Of a DNA stretch of 64,000 nucleotides, positions 1 through 10,739 are shown in pieces. The stretch's first letter is position 1. Every line of letters starts with the position of its first letter. The translations under genes were made by a program, and so were the position numbers. Source of the stretch: Yponomeuta sedellus (Eukaryota > Arthropoda > Insecta > Lepidoptera > Yponomeutidae); the NCBI GenBank assembly GCA_934045075.1, contig OW203724.1, positions 4,758,973 to 4,822,972 on the forward strand. The letters are read 5' to 3'. A model generated the notes under the pieces. That model saw only the letters and a list, made by a program, of their open reading frames with translations. It searched no databases and was not told the DNA's origin.

Positions 1-25
1 GTTCAACTCCAAACTAATACTTTGG

Positions 26-495
26 TTAACACAAGTGCGAGTCCCAATGTCTAGATATTGGGCTATCCATTCTCTCTGCTATAGCTTTCAGGATAGTGTT
101 AGAGCTGGCTTGGATCCTGTATAGCGACGATGCGCATCTGTTACGGAAGATCGCGTGGAAGTCATCAACAAACATGCCAAACATGCCCGATACACTGCTA
201 TACCGAGGCAATCCCACCAACATCCTGAAAGCATTATTATACTGGATACGCAGAGCATCCCAGGATTTGCGAGTATAGTATATCCACAGGCTACAGGTGT
301 AGAAACTTGTACAGTATGCTTGAAAGAGAGCCAGTTTAACACTGTTTTTACACTGCAAACCTGCGGGCCAGCATATTAATTCTCATTGATAATGCTCTGC
401 GCTCCCGTTAAATGTCCATGTCATCTTTCAGGTCGTCAGTGATATAATGCCCCAGATATTTGAAGTATTTTACTTTATTAAGCATTAAGCAACTT
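26..495 (-). pseudogene. LINE reverse-transcriptase C-terminal fragment
   Basis: Decayed 3' part of a non-LTR retrotransposon ORF2. Read on the minus strand, about 490 to 390 gives a segment with YLGHYITDDLKDD, then NMLARRF in another frame, then a stop-free stretch (358 to 26) with LALFQAYCTSFYTCSLW and YNNAFRMLVGLPRYSS. These are the post-catalytic 'thumb' blocks found downstream of the YxDD box in many lepidopteran LINE polymerases. The catalytic part is absent, so this is a truncated copy; at least one stop and one frameshift lie between the blocks. Clade is uncertain (jockey/CR1-type likely). Confidence 0.7.
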
Positions 496-499
496 GCCA

Positions 500-760
500 T
501 TTAGTTTCAGGGGGGGTATTTCAATGTAACGACAGCTACCGCTAACCTAAACAGCATGCAAAATGTGAAAATTACTTTGCTGAATTCCACCGAAAATCCC
601 ACAAGCACCATGCGGTTAGTTAATGCATCGCCCTCCCCCTCACTTTTTCAAGTAGAAGCAAGATACTAACACACCACCACCGACACCAATACTTGTGTGA
701 GAAAATACGCGACGCGTTTCGCTCCTAACACGAAGCATCCTCAGGCTCAAAAGTCACCAA
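500..760 (-). repeat. Interspersed repeat shared with the jockey 3' region at 47.5-48.06 kb
   Basis: A stretch matching 47490-47539 plus 47914-48060 in the same orientation; shared landmarks are CACAAGCACCATGCGGTTAG, the CACCACCGACACCAATACTT block and CGCGACGC(G/A)TTTCGC. Because the second copy lies directly downstream of a jockey ORF end on the minus strand, this copy is probably a LINE 3' untranslated region or tail (inference). Confidence 0.6.
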
Positions 761-1365
761 AAAAATCGAAAGTCTTAGCTTCAGATGTGACCATTAGTTC
801 TGCGTGCTATGTGCCCCGCTCACTACCACTTTAATTTACTAATCCTACTGATAATGACACTATTCAAAGTTGATATGTATTGCATTGCTAGCGGTCCAGC
901 ACTGACAAACTGCCGCGTATCAATTTAGAATCGAAATGTTTGGTGCTTGCCTGTCAACGGGCTTTTGTGTCCTAAAGCACTGTGACAAAGGGAATTTTAA
1001 ATGTTTTGTTACATGATCAGCTTTGATCGTGGGCAGCTGTACCAAAGTACCGTATTTATTATAATACGGTACCTATAATACTTTATTATAAAGTATTATT
1101 TTTTTATTTTTAACTTTATTTATTAGCGCTCACAAAGTCACGTAATCAGCGACTGTTATCTGTCACCTGTAGGTAAATTGTAGACTTTTAGTCCGGATTT
1201 ACTTACGGGTGTTGTTATATCGGAAAAGTCCGACCAGGTTTCGCTCCGATTCGCAGAGCTTAATCATGGTGAGCAGAGACGGAGCTCGCGTCGTCGGTTG
1301 TAGGTAAATTGTGTGGAAAACTGTATTATAAAAAAACTCAGTAATGGTACATTAATGAAATCGCT
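761..1365. other. No gene; two adjacent small hairpins
   Basis: AT-rich spacer. Two perfect palindromes lie back to back: 1048-1071 (8-bp stem TACCGTAT/ATACGGTA) and 1077-1097 (9-bp stem AATACTTTA/TAAAGTATT, 3-nt loop). Nothing else is recognised. Confidence 0.6.
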
Positions 1366-1692
1366 CGTAGCCCCGGCTGCCTGAGTGATCTTAAACGATC
1401 ACGAAGGTTAAGCAACACAGGGCGCGTTCAGTGCATGGATGGGTAAACCGTCTATGACTAACGCTAGTGGCATTTTTCCGAGCGTTTTCGTGCTTCGCAA
1501 GGCACGTTAAGCAGTTGCTGCCGTCGATAGATGGCAGTCGTTAAGCCAAGTCAGAGGCCTTACGGCGGCTGGAAAACTTCTGACTGTAAGACCAGCTACT
1601 AGTCTTGCAAGCCTCCACCAATCCGGATTTGGCCCTCGTGGTGGAGTATGGCCTATACCTTCCTCAGGGAAAAGACCGAGGACTAATAAGTG
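1366..1692 (+). repeat. 5S rRNA-derived SINE (HaSE3-like), copy 1
   Basis: The head (about 1366-1455) resembles 5S rRNA: GATCACGAAGGTTAAGCAAC followed by GTTCAGTGCATGGATGGGTA, equivalent to the A-box to C-box internal promoter region of 5S genes. The body that follows (CAAGGCACGTTAAGC..., TCCACCAATCCGGATTTGG..., GTGGTGGAGTATGGCCTA) recurs in all copies of this family in the window. Known background: HaSE3 is a 5S-rRNA-derived SINE described in Helicoverpa. The 3' end of this copy is diverged. It is not a functional 5S gene because the 5' third of 5S is missing or unrecognisable. Confidence 0.75.
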
Positions 1693-2854
1693 TCTAAGGT
1701 GTTGAAATGCGTCAGCGCTTGAAATTGCCAATTCTCGGTGGGCAAGCGTGGTAATTAAGCCCATATTATTCATACTCTCTCTTTGAGAGAAGGCATTTGC
1801 CCTTCAGTGAGACATAAAAAAAATGGATTTTCTTCCATCCAGTATCGCTCTGAACTCAGTATTTTATGAAAAATAAACATGCTTCACACGTCGAGTGAGC
1901 GCCTAGAAAGATAAATATGTCTGACTAACAAGTTCTTTCTTGTAATTGGGCTTATGCTCAATGACGTCCACGGATATTGGCTAAGCAGACGAGAACGCAT
2001 TGCACCGAACTGACTTTTTATTTTATGTCTAGTCTAAAAACCTGAAATCTGGGTGGTTTGAACGGCGCGGTTATGTAATTAGTAATTGATATTGCCATTT
2101 ATTTTTGTTACTACGAGTATAGAAAAAATTATCATTTGAGAAATTTTGTTTCAAGTTAAGGTTAGGTAAAATAAATTTATTTAGCACAGCGCTTGTTAGT
2201 TCAGTCACAAATATTATTAGTTCCACACGGATATCACTAGTTACCTATATCAATACTATCACCGTGCGAGGCAGCCGACCGGACGGTCAATAAAACAAAC
2301 GATAGTGAAACTGCAACGGGCGTGACCCGAGTGCAGAAGTCGCGCCGGACGGACGATGGACTTAAATGGGTGATAACTTTAAGTAGCTACGTCTGCAGGG
2401 AATATCAAAGAGTTTACGTTACAATCTAGTTCTGCTAAATTGTGAGTCTGTTCATCCAGAGAGAAATAGAGCAAACAAAGATGCATCCAGTATTTTAATA
2501 TATTTTTGGCGACTCTCGTTTTTAGAGTCTGTTTCCAAAGGCTATAAATCCCTTGCCTTGTTGTTGGCTTGTTTGTTTATTTATTTGCCGGTCCATTCTT
2601 TTTATTATCTTCAATTCGTTACATAGTTTTGAATAGGATAATACGGCAAATAGGATATAGAAAATATACATGTCTAATGTTAGTGTGTTCAAGCTGCAAC
2701 TCTAAAATAGAGTAAAATGAGACGAAGTGCGTGCAAATAGCTCCAACGAAATGAATAGGATGGAAGGACAGGAAGAAATGAATATCAGGGTACAAAGATA
2801 TCATAGGAGTTGAAGAATTATTCTATCTTGGGGATGCAGGGAATATTATTGAGC
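1693..2854. other. No gene seen
   Basis: AT-rich sequence with short GC-richer patches near 1930-2010 and 2270-2360. The longest open frame (2619-2804, minus) has no recognisable motif. Confidence 0.5.
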
Positions 2855-2864
2855 AAAAATTGAA

Positions 2865-2908
2865 GTCCACTGTTGGACATAGCCCAGCAGCTATGTCCGG
2901 CAGTGGAC
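2865..2908. repeat. Hairpin of the TGTCCACTG...GGACATAG repeat family
   Basis: Arms GTCCACTGTTGGACATAG and CTATGTCCGGCAGTGGAC pair with two mismatches around an 8-nt loop. The same motif forms a perfect 10-bp stem at 37742-37767, where it lies beside a LINE C-terminus. Confidence 0.5.
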
Positions 2909-3308
2909 TAACATAGCCTGAAGAAGAAGAAGAAAAAAAAATTGGGTGATTAAAAATTTGTCAACCCTTTGTCAAAAAAATTCAAAACGTGGCAAGGTAA
3001 GGACGTTTCCTGATATGTGTGGAAACAAATAAAATAGTATGAAGACGACGTGCCCGCGACAATAAAATTAAGTTGTGGTGGTAAAAAAATTAGCTACTTA
3101 ACAGGCGGGACTAACCTAAGCTCAATGAGATAGAATAGATATTGAATTTTGGTCCCGACTGCTTTATAGTTAATTCTCAGCTTTTAAAGATTTTTTTTCC
3201 TTACATTTATGTTAGTTGCATATCATAGCATTCGACACTCGCACAAACACGTCGAATCGATTGATATTTCATTTATCTAAAAGTGACTTTGATGAGGGAA
3301 TATGGAAT

Positions 3309-3390
3309 CAGACATACTTATACGTACATACATACGAGCCAAACACATTACCAGCTCTTTTGGATCCACTGCACTCGGGTAAAACTTGTA
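3309..3390 (-). repeat. Tail of an interspersed repeat with short (CATA)n
   Basis: Landmarks ACATACATACGAGCCAAACA, ACATTACCAGCTC and CACTCGGGTAAAA recur at 9660-9805, 35257-35335, 42800-42842 and 58550-58610. Read on the minus strand this is an element 3' end running into a (TATG)n tail. Confidence 0.5.
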
Positions 3391-3972
3391 AAAAATATTT
3401 TTAAGTACATTAAAGAACAAAACGTCAATAAGTAACACCATAGGCATACTGCTAGATGATGATTGTTGTTACCAAAGGATTCCATAATTTGAATTTTTTC
3501 ATCGAGTTACCTCGATTATAATGTGTTTCGGAGACCTTTTCAGAAATATAATAAAAGGAGTTTCCGAAACTGAAAACGTTAGTGTCTACGAGAATTTACG
3601 CTGAGCATCTATTAATGACACAAACTTTTAACTACTTGCACAAGATTGTTCGCGGTTAACTTTTGAGTCGGAAGAATGAGTTAAGAGATATTGTTCCACA
3701 CGTTTGCTACTCCAGCTGGCTAGGTTGAACGGGACTCTGCCGGCTGCGAGGTAATTATAAGTAAATGGAGTAAATTTCGGAGTAACAAATATCTATAAGT
3801 TCAAACAATATAAAGGGTTACTTTGTTTATTTTATAGGGAAGAGCGGGTGATATTGCTCTTCCACTATAAAGGGAAATTTCCCACCAGGCAGATCGTATG
3901 CCTGAGGATGGCCGGTCCAACTATTGTTAGATGGACATTGTACGAGTATTTATGGTATGTCATTGAAACACT

Positions 3973-4450
3973 TTGATTGCGCGATGCAGGAATGTTGGAG
4001 TTTGTAGTGCGCGCGCAGAGTTGACATGTGCTCGCCACAATTTTTTAATAATGTTCTACCGGGTTGTTCATAATGTAGGACTCTGTCGGAAAGTGGAATC
4101 CAATCCAATACATAGGCCATTGCTATTCTGGGCTATTTTCATCCAGATCTTCCTCAGTTGGTTTGGACATGTGGAGAGGATGAATTAAGAAAGATTGACG
4201 AAACAAATATATATTGCGAATGTGAGTGGAAGGGCCGGTAAAGGACGTGCCAGGCGGACATACGTCGACCAAATAGGGGATGTATTAGCAAAGGGGAAGG
4301 TAAAAAGTACCCGGAACCGGCGTGCGTGCATGCAACGACTTATAAACGTTGATGAAGCAAAGGTGATCTGTCAGGATCGGGGCAAGTGGCTGTCTCTGGT
4401 CTCTGCCTACCCCTCTGGGATACAGGCGTGAGGTTATGTTTGTATGTATG
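3973..4450 (+). pseudogene. LINE ORF2 extreme C-terminus with one nonsense codon
   Basis: One reading frame runs 3973-4431 with a single TAA at 4186-4188. The recognisable part starts at LSWFGHVERMN, continues after the stop with RLTKQIYIANVSGRAGKGRA and RNRRACMQRLINVDEAKVIC, and ends SLVSAYPSGIQA. This is the common C-terminal tail of a family of lepidopteran LINE polymerases beyond the RT domain. It is followed by GAGGTTATG and a short (TATG)n tail, as at other copies (35605-35745 and 46700-46870 on the minus strand). No catalytic residues are present, so it is a dead 5'-truncated copy. Confidence 0.7.
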
Positions 4451-4655
4451 TATCTTCCTCAGATCGACGACCGAGCAAGCTGGTAGGCATCCTCGAGAAT
4501 CATTTTAACCCACTGGTTGTTAGTTCTTCGGCAGAAGGCCTATAGTTATGCACCTTCAGATATAGATATATACATCAGATATAGAGTAACAAACATCCAT
4601 ACTTCCAAACTTTCGCGTTTATAATATTAGTAGGATTTATTTCCCACAACCAAAA

Positions 4656-4760
4656 ACAGATAGATAGATAGATAGAGAACACTTTATTGTACATAAAAAT
4701 GGAAATTACACAGATATTTCTTAACCTAAGAGTACAGACCAAGAGAGAGGTGACAAGCCA
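4656..4760 (-). repeat. RTE-type LINE 3' tail with (TATC)n
   Basis: On the minus strand: AAGAAATATCTGTGTAATTT, TTATGTACAATAAAGTGTTC, then (TATC)n. Same tail as 41176-41294 and 53642-53712. Confidence 0.6.
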
Positions 4761-5125
4761 AAATGTCAGAATGGCAGATGGTTGTTTACGAGAACAGCTT
4801 TTGATCTAACAATATCAAACTTGTTTATTTAATGGGCCATGCCAATGATCCTATTTTTGGCAAAAATCAAACATCAGAAATTCAAGGTTCAAAGAGTGCC
4901 ATCGTATTTTAAATAACTTTTGATATTTGCGAAGCAAATAGGGAAAAAAATATTAGTAAGCAATGGCTATCGTAAAGAACGTGGAATAATTGATGCGCGT
5001 CCGAGATGTTACGTGCTTGCCTATTAAATAGCGGTTAAATGTAGTTTTAAGATACCCAGGACTGTGGAACAAATGAAGACGGAATACCTACGCTTTTACT
5101 TATAATTAAAGTGGCTTTAAAAAAT

Positions 5126-5262
5126 AACGGCCCCATTTATAAGAAAGTCGATTTCACTAATACACTCTTAAGACGGAGTTATAGACGGTGTTTAACAGGA
5201 ATTCCTCTCATAAACCCGCTTTAACTCCATCTTAAGTGTGTTTTACTGAAGTCGTATTAAAG
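5126..5262. repeat. Degenerate MITE with imperfect inverted ends
   Basis: The block around CACTCTTAAGACGGAGTTAT is repeated in inverse near 5222-5250 (TAACTCCATCTTAAGTGTG). The right end is overrun by the following SINE. Confidence 0.4.
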
Positions 5263-5615
5263 GAACCTCGTGACCTAGTCGAACCATGTGATTAGAATCA
5301 ATTTCTAGAGATAAGCAACGGTCAGGTGCCGAATGGGTTACCGTCCCGTGACTACCGCTGTGGCATTTTTTCCGAGTGCTTCCGTGCTTTACAAGACACG
5401 CTAAGCCGTTGGTGCCTGCTGTCATGTAATGGCAGTCATTAAGCCATGTCAGAGGCCTTATGGGCGGCTTGATAACTTCAGACAGACAGTAAGGCCCGCA
5501 CAGTCTCACAATCCTCCACCAACCGGGACTTGACCCCCGTGGTGGAGTATGGCCTAACATTCCTGCGATATAGGAAGAGACCCTTGAACCAGCAGTGGGG
5601 ACATATGACAAATAA
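5255..5615 (+). repeat. 5S rRNA-derived SINE, copy 2
   Basis: The 5S-like head is diverged here (AGATAAGCAACGGTCAGGTG, AATGGGTTACCGTCCC) and is followed by the full family body and the end AGCAGTGGGGACATA. The head matches the better preserved minus-strand copy at 47540-47901. The 125-codon open frame on the opposite strand is accidental. Confidence 0.75.
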
Positions 5616-6145
5616 CTCAATAATATTGAGGATTCTGTTCCACCAGTATGGGTAGTAACATTACAAAAGCGAAACCACTGGCGTTGCGGAGTTATCCCTC
5701 ACAATCTGGAACATCTCTCTCTGTATCTCATTTGCCAGTCCAAATGACCTCTGTTGGCCCTTGATGCGAGTGTGCGTGGCGCGGTTCTGTTTGTACTGTA
5801 GTTCTGGGCCTACGAATTTGAACTGTTTTGGTCACCGACCTGTTAGGCCTGTGACCAAATGATGAATGGGTAGTTAGGCGACGTCGTGCGTTTTGAATAT
5901 GAGAGGCGTTTATTTATTGTTAAATTAACTGTCAACTGGCATTCTACTGCCATAAAACGCTTTCACTGCCAATGCTGCAATGAGTTTAAGCGAGCAACCA
6001 GCTCCCCAGACGGGCGACGGCGGTGGAGTCATGATAATAGAATTGTAAGTTTGTTACAACTGCGACAATATCTCAAGGGACGAAATTTAGGACGGAGATA
6101 GAATCTAGCCTTAATTAAGGATTACTCCTTAATAATTTTATCAAT
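5616..6145. other. No gene seen
   Basis: Moderate GC, with a short open frame at 5886-6101 that shows no motif. Ends in an AT-rich direct repeat of TTAATTAAGG/TAATTAAGG near 6110-6152. Confidence 0.5.
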
Positions 6146-6150
6146 AATTA

Positions 6151-6579
6151 AGGCCCAGTTTCTGAGTCGAGAATTTCACTATCCATCCATCCATTTCAGC
6201 CTATTGCATAAGCCTCCCCCAGGGTGCGCCATAAGACCCGATCTCCCGTTTTCGCCATCCAGTCATCACCAGCCACCTTTTTCAGGTCGTCGGTCCATCT
6301 GGCCGGAGGGCGTCCTACACTACGCTTGCCGAGTCGTGGTCTCCATTCAAGTCTGCTCCAACAATCATCGGTTCTGCGACAGATGTGACCAGCCCACTGC
6401 CACTTCAGCCGCTACACTTCTGAACTACGCCAGAGACTTTGGTTTTTTTTTTTCGGATAATCACGTTCCGTTAATTTCACTTTGTAAATACTTAACTGTA
6501 CTGATGTCTCTTCAAATTTCTCAGCAAAGAGTGTCACAGAACGTTACTTAAGTGAAATTTTCAATTAAGAAACCGGCCC
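6151..6579. mobile_element. Harbinger-like MITE (family H) split by a LINE
   Basis: Left end GGCCCAGTTTCTGAGTCGAG and right end, read in reverse, GGGCCGGTTTCTTAATTG form imperfect terminal inverted repeats. TAA lies outside both ends, consistent with the TWA target preference of PIF/Harbinger elements. Related copies: 14062-14165, 20074-20222 and 30988-31132, sharing GAATTTCGCTAAGTAAATAC and CAGCAAAGAG(C/T)GTGACAGAA. The interior is interrupted by the insertion at 6181-6472. Confidence 0.6.
6181..6472 (-). pseudogene. LINE C-terminus inserted in the MITE, 9-bp target duplication
   Basis: Minus-strand reading gives QWAGHICRRTDD, GKRSVGRPPARWTDDLKKVA, DDWMAKTGDRVLWRT and EAYAIG then TGA (6196-6198). 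This is the conserved C-terminus of RTE-like LINE polymerases. The 3' tail is a short (TGGA)n at 6181-6193. AATTTCACT occurs on both sides (6172-6180 and 6473-6481), a clean target-site duplication. The copy is 5'-truncated to about 290 bp, as expected for target-primed reverse transcription. Confidence 0.75.
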
Positions 6580-7998
6580 TAACAATATGACTTATCGTAT
6601 TCTATCGTAAGACGCAGGCACAACTACTTACAAATAACTTCACTGCTTGTTGAATAAAATAAAACAACCGATCAAGATTACTTCCACTTGTCACGAACTA
6701 CTTACATAGGTTCTTTAAAATATATCCACGAATCGCACCGAGCTTACTGAGCTAAGATTTGCTTCAATAAAGAATATTTCAAACGAGCCAAAAGTTCTGA
6801 AAATCCGCCATCAAATATATCCGCACCTCAATAATAATTTTACAGACATCGGCAGATTTAGCCCGCGACCGGGCAACTTTCGACGCGCCAGCAGCCGTTG
6901 CAAATCCCGGCACTGGCGGGCCGCATTCAACTTTAATTGCTTTTCATTGCCGTCTGATATAATATCCGACCAATATTCAAACTTTATAGAAAGTATCCTC
7001 TCAAAAAAATTTGCATTTTGCCGCTAGTCGCTACGGTTTCTTCGTTGTGATAACTTTATTGGTGACTTTGAGTATGCATATGCATATGGGTTATCCTACA
7101 CATCAATCATACATTAAATATGTGTAATTCTAGCGGTTTGGGCAGCGCATCCCAGAATAGCTCGTAGATGGTAGATGACACTTTTCGTCATATTTTAGAC
7201 AATTCACACAATATCTTTATTAATAGTAACCTAAGTGTTATTCTGGTGTATACGCTATATTACTGTAAAGTTTCATTAAAATCCATTCAGTAGTTTCGGG
7301 TTTATAATATTAGAAAGGATAATACATACATGATATTTTTTTATGTACGCTGTAATCATCGCACTGCAGGGCATAGGCCTTAATAAAATGATACAACTGT
7401 CCACATATCTAAACCTGTCTTGCCGTTGTACTATCTACTGTAAAGCAGACATTAGCTCGGTACACCGCCGGCTGAAGATAGGATATTACACACGTTTCTT
7501 CGCTAACAGTTTATCTTAAATAAAACACACACGTGACTGACTCGGGACTAGAAAGGGCTTAAAGGAGCTTATGGAAGTCCACAGTCCACGTTATTAAAAG
7601 GTACCAACCTCCTAGCATCCAATACTCTGTTCACTAACTGTAGGCCGTATCACAATGTGGCAAATGATAATTCTCTCTGTAGAGACGGCAAGAGTATGTT
7701 AGTACTAGCACAGTGCTCGAGGGAAGGAAAGGCTGGTCTTATTTCGACAATCTCGCCAACTCGCATGCCCCTTTGTGCAATACTATATCCATGTTTACCT
7801 AAAGCGTATAGTTACTAACACTCTATTTTAACTCGATAGCTTCCTTTTGTATTGCGAACAAGATGTTACAATAGTCTAAAGACTGGTTCAATTCTTGGCG
7901 TGTTTGGTTCAGTACAGTTAGAATAAGTTCGGTAAGTTACGAAATTTTCTTCCCATATACTTTTGAAAATCGGTTGTATTCTCTATAACCAAATGTAA
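6580..7998. other. No gene seen
   Basis: Mostly AT-rich. A small GC-rich patch lies at 6858-6920 (multiple CpG). No repeat family of this window is recognised here. Confidence 0.5.
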
Positions 7999-8050
7999 TA
8001 GATATATAGATAGATAGAGAACACTTTATTGTACATAAAAAAAAAATATA
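7999..8050 (-). repeat. RTE-type LINE 3' tail, short
   Basis: TAGATAGATAGAGAACACTT followed by TATTGTACAT: the terminal 40 bp of the same LINE tail as 4656-4760, on the minus strand. Confidence 0.5.
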
Positions 8051-8190
8051 TAAAAAAATAAAAGAACCCGACTGCAGTGATGAATCAACTGAAAGGGAAA
8101 AAACAAGATAATTTTATTTTAAAATGCTAACCTCGAATCAGAAGAGATGAGTTTACTTGAGGGCCAAATGATATAACTTTATAAGCATTA

Positions 8191-8328
8191 TTTGCTCAAA
8201 CTGTGGCATTTATAACTTTATATAAAATGATGCAGTCGGGACCCATTAGAGGACTTTAAACAAACAGTAATGGGTCCCGACTGCAACATTTTATATTATA
8301 AAGTTATAAATGCAACAGTTTGAGCAAA
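8191..8328. repeat. Long inverted repeat (fold-back element)
   Basis: Left arm 8191-8248 and right arm 8268-8328 are near-perfect reverse complements (core CAGTCGGGACCCATTA / TAATGGGTCCCGACTG) around a ~19-nt spacer. GGTCCCGACTGC also occurs alone near 3150, so this is probably a dispersed fold-back or MITE family. Confidence 0.7.
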
Positions 8329-8439
8329 TTATATAAAAGCATTTATAACTTTATATAAAATATTGCAGTAAGTTGCATGTAAAAGTTGCATGCTACACTT
8401 TATATATTTTGTTTAGTTAGTTTTGGTCTATGTATCAGA

Positions 8440-9500
8440 AAGAAATTAATAAGTATCAAAGGAAAGAAATCGATTATTATAACACCCTATGAGGTTGATA
8501 TTTCTTAAATTAATGAGATAAACGAATGGCCTAGAAGAAACTAAACACTTTATAGGCATTATTTCTTTCAGCACTTATACCTTTTCTGTAAACGGTTTGT
8601 TTACATGTAGAACAAAGCTGAAATTATGTACATGCATGTACCAGAATAAATATATGGCAGCGCCATCCAGTGGCCTAAAAGTGGTACTTTAATTGCTTAA
8701 AAGTGAATGTTAGTTTTTGTTTTGTTGCGTTACGACATCCGCAGAAGTCTGTTTTATATACTACACACGTGTTAAGAGTAGTTAAACAAAATTATATTTC
8801 TTAAATAAATCAATGACCTAGAAGGAACTAACCACTTGATAGGCATTATTTCTTTCCGTATTTGTACCAATTCCATAAACGGTTTGTTTACATGAACACC
8901 GGAGCTGAAATTATGTATACACATTGTAACAGAATAAATCAAATATAGCAGCGCCATCTAGTGGCTAATAGTTGTACTTTAATTGCTTGTTTAATTTTAA
9001 TTAATTTAGAAGTGAATATTATTTGTTACGTGTCTTGTCTATTAATGCTGATTTTAAGTAACCTACGACATCCGCAAAATTCTGTTTTAAATACTTCACA
9101 GGTGTTAGGCGAAGTTAAACGAAATTATATTTTTCTAATAAATAATTGATCTAGAAGGAACAAACCACTTTTTAGGCATTATTTATTTCCTTATTTGTAC
9201 CGATTCTATAAATGGTTTGCTTGCATGAAGACCAAAGCCGAAATTATGTATGCACATGTATTAGAACAAATCAAATGTAGCAGCGCCATCTAGTGACTAA
9301 AAGTGGTACTTTAATTGCTCAGAAGTCAATGTTATTTTTTGTTCTCTATTAATGCTGATTTTATGTAAACTACGAAATTCGCAAAATTCTGTTTTAAACA
9401 CTTCACACGTGTTACGCGTAGGTAAACGAAATAAGGATTTGAATTCAATAAACTAAATATAACAGCGTCATCTAGTGGCTCCTAGCTGTACTTTAACGAA
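8440..9500 (+). repeat. Diverged tandem array, four units of roughly 180-330 bp
   Basis: Recurring landmarks in fixed order: CCTAGAAG(G)AACTAA, TAGGCATTATTTCTTTC, AACGGTTTGTTTACATG, CTGAAATTATGTA, GCGCCATCTAGTGG, GTACTTTAATTGCTT, ACGACATCCGCA. The GCGCCATCTAGTGG site falls at 8660, 8951, 9283 and 9465 (spacing 291, 332, 182), the last unit being shortened. Short open frames in it are not supported. Confidence 0.75.
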
Positions 9501-9663
9501 GCTTATTAAGGAATATTATTTTTTGTCACGGTTCTGATCGCATAATTATGATTTGATATAGCCTATAACACCCGCGCAAGGATGATGAATCGAATGACAC
9601 CTCATTTAATAAAATCTGACCATTGGTTAAGGAGTTATGAGCGAACATAGAATCGGACATACT

Positions 9664-9805
9664 TACATAAATACATACATACATACATACATACATACAT
9701 ACATACATACATACATACATACATACATACATACATACATACATACATACGAACTAAACACATTACCTTCCTTTTGGGCTTCGCCGCAGTCGGGTAAAAA
9801 AGTAA
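9664..9805 (-). repeat. (CATA)n microsatellite at a repeat tail
   Basis: About 80 bp of (ATAC)n at 9671-9750, followed by GAACTAAACACATTACCTTC and GCCGCAGTCGGGTAAAA. Same tail family as 3309-3390, here with an expanded tetranucleotide. Confidence 0.8.
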
Positions 9806-10473
9806 AGAAAAATTTTATTGAAAGGATACTTGTATTATTTTTGAATTTGGTTAGATTGATCACAAGAAGAGCCAGCAATACCTAGGAGAACATAGAAACT
9901 AGAAACGTCTTTTTTTACCCTGGAAAAGACGAGGCAGCTTTTATCGTATCATGTATGTGATGTTTCCACGTACTGGTAGTACTTTCATTAAGTTGTAATG
10001 TTCACACCAGTATTAATATTTCATTAGCAATATAGATAATTATATAACTCATTATTAGAATATTTTCGGGGCTTAGTCGCGTAGTAATTTATTGCTATTT
10101 TATTACGATGTTACTGTCATCGTGGTCACGAGAAGACTCTCTGATGGCTGGTGCCCGCTCGCAATTTCGGCTGATAAGGTTTCAGACTACCCTCGATCAG
10201 CTATCACAAAACACTATTAGGGTTGCGACACAATAATGTGTTCAAGTCGTGAAAGTGTAAAATGAATTATATAACTGTTTAAATGTATTCAACACTGTCA
10301 TAAGGCTTATTAATTTCTTTATTTTTAGGATTAGGACCCAAAATACAGCTGGGTTTACTCTCTGCGATTCTAATCATATTTTCCGCCTCTCTTTTCCTTC
10401 GGCTTGAGCAGCTTTCCGTCATAAGGAAGAAATTGTTGTTATCAATAAGTCCGCCACTTGTGCTCTGCATTTT
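9806..10473. other. No gene seen
   Basis: AT-rich. Part of an RTE-like 3' tail is suggested near 10385-10455 (GCTTGAGCAGCTTTCCGTCA, then AGAAATTG), compare 17078-17115. Confidence 0.4.
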
Positions 10474-10660
10474 CACATGGTTTTAGGGTTCCGTAGTCAA
10501 CAAGGAAACCTTATAATTTCGCTATGCCCGTCTGCCCGTCTGTCTATCCGCGGCTAAGCACAGACACGACAAGTACTAGAAAGCTGAAATTTGGCAAAGA
10601 ATAAACAATTTACGGAAATTTTGAAGCACAAAATATTCTATTTCAAGTTAAGTATATGTG
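10474..10660 (-). repeat. Repeat with GGGTTCCGTAGTCAA landmark (family M)
   Basis: AGGGTTCCGTAGTCAACAAG and TATGCCCGTCTGCCCGTCTG are typical of a high-copy lepidopteran repeat whose other end (AACGGCCAAGTGCGTG) is seen at 27249, 31614 and 49570. Confidence 0.45.
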
Positions 10661-10705
10661 CGACTAACCTGTTTATTTTCACATTTTCGCAATCAACCAT
10701 TTAGC

Positions 10706-10737
10706 CAGGAGAGGGAGGGGGGGGGGGGGGGGGGGGC
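10706..10737 (+). repeat. Poly(G) tract
   Basis: GAGGGAGG followed by about 22 consecutive G. A strong G-quadruplex former and also a common sequencing trouble spot. Confidence 0.8.
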
Positions 10738-10739
10738 GG

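Noticed and set aside
1366..1460. 5S rRNA gene
   Set aside because: Only the promoter-containing part of 5S is similar; it is joined to a SINE body found in about ten copies.
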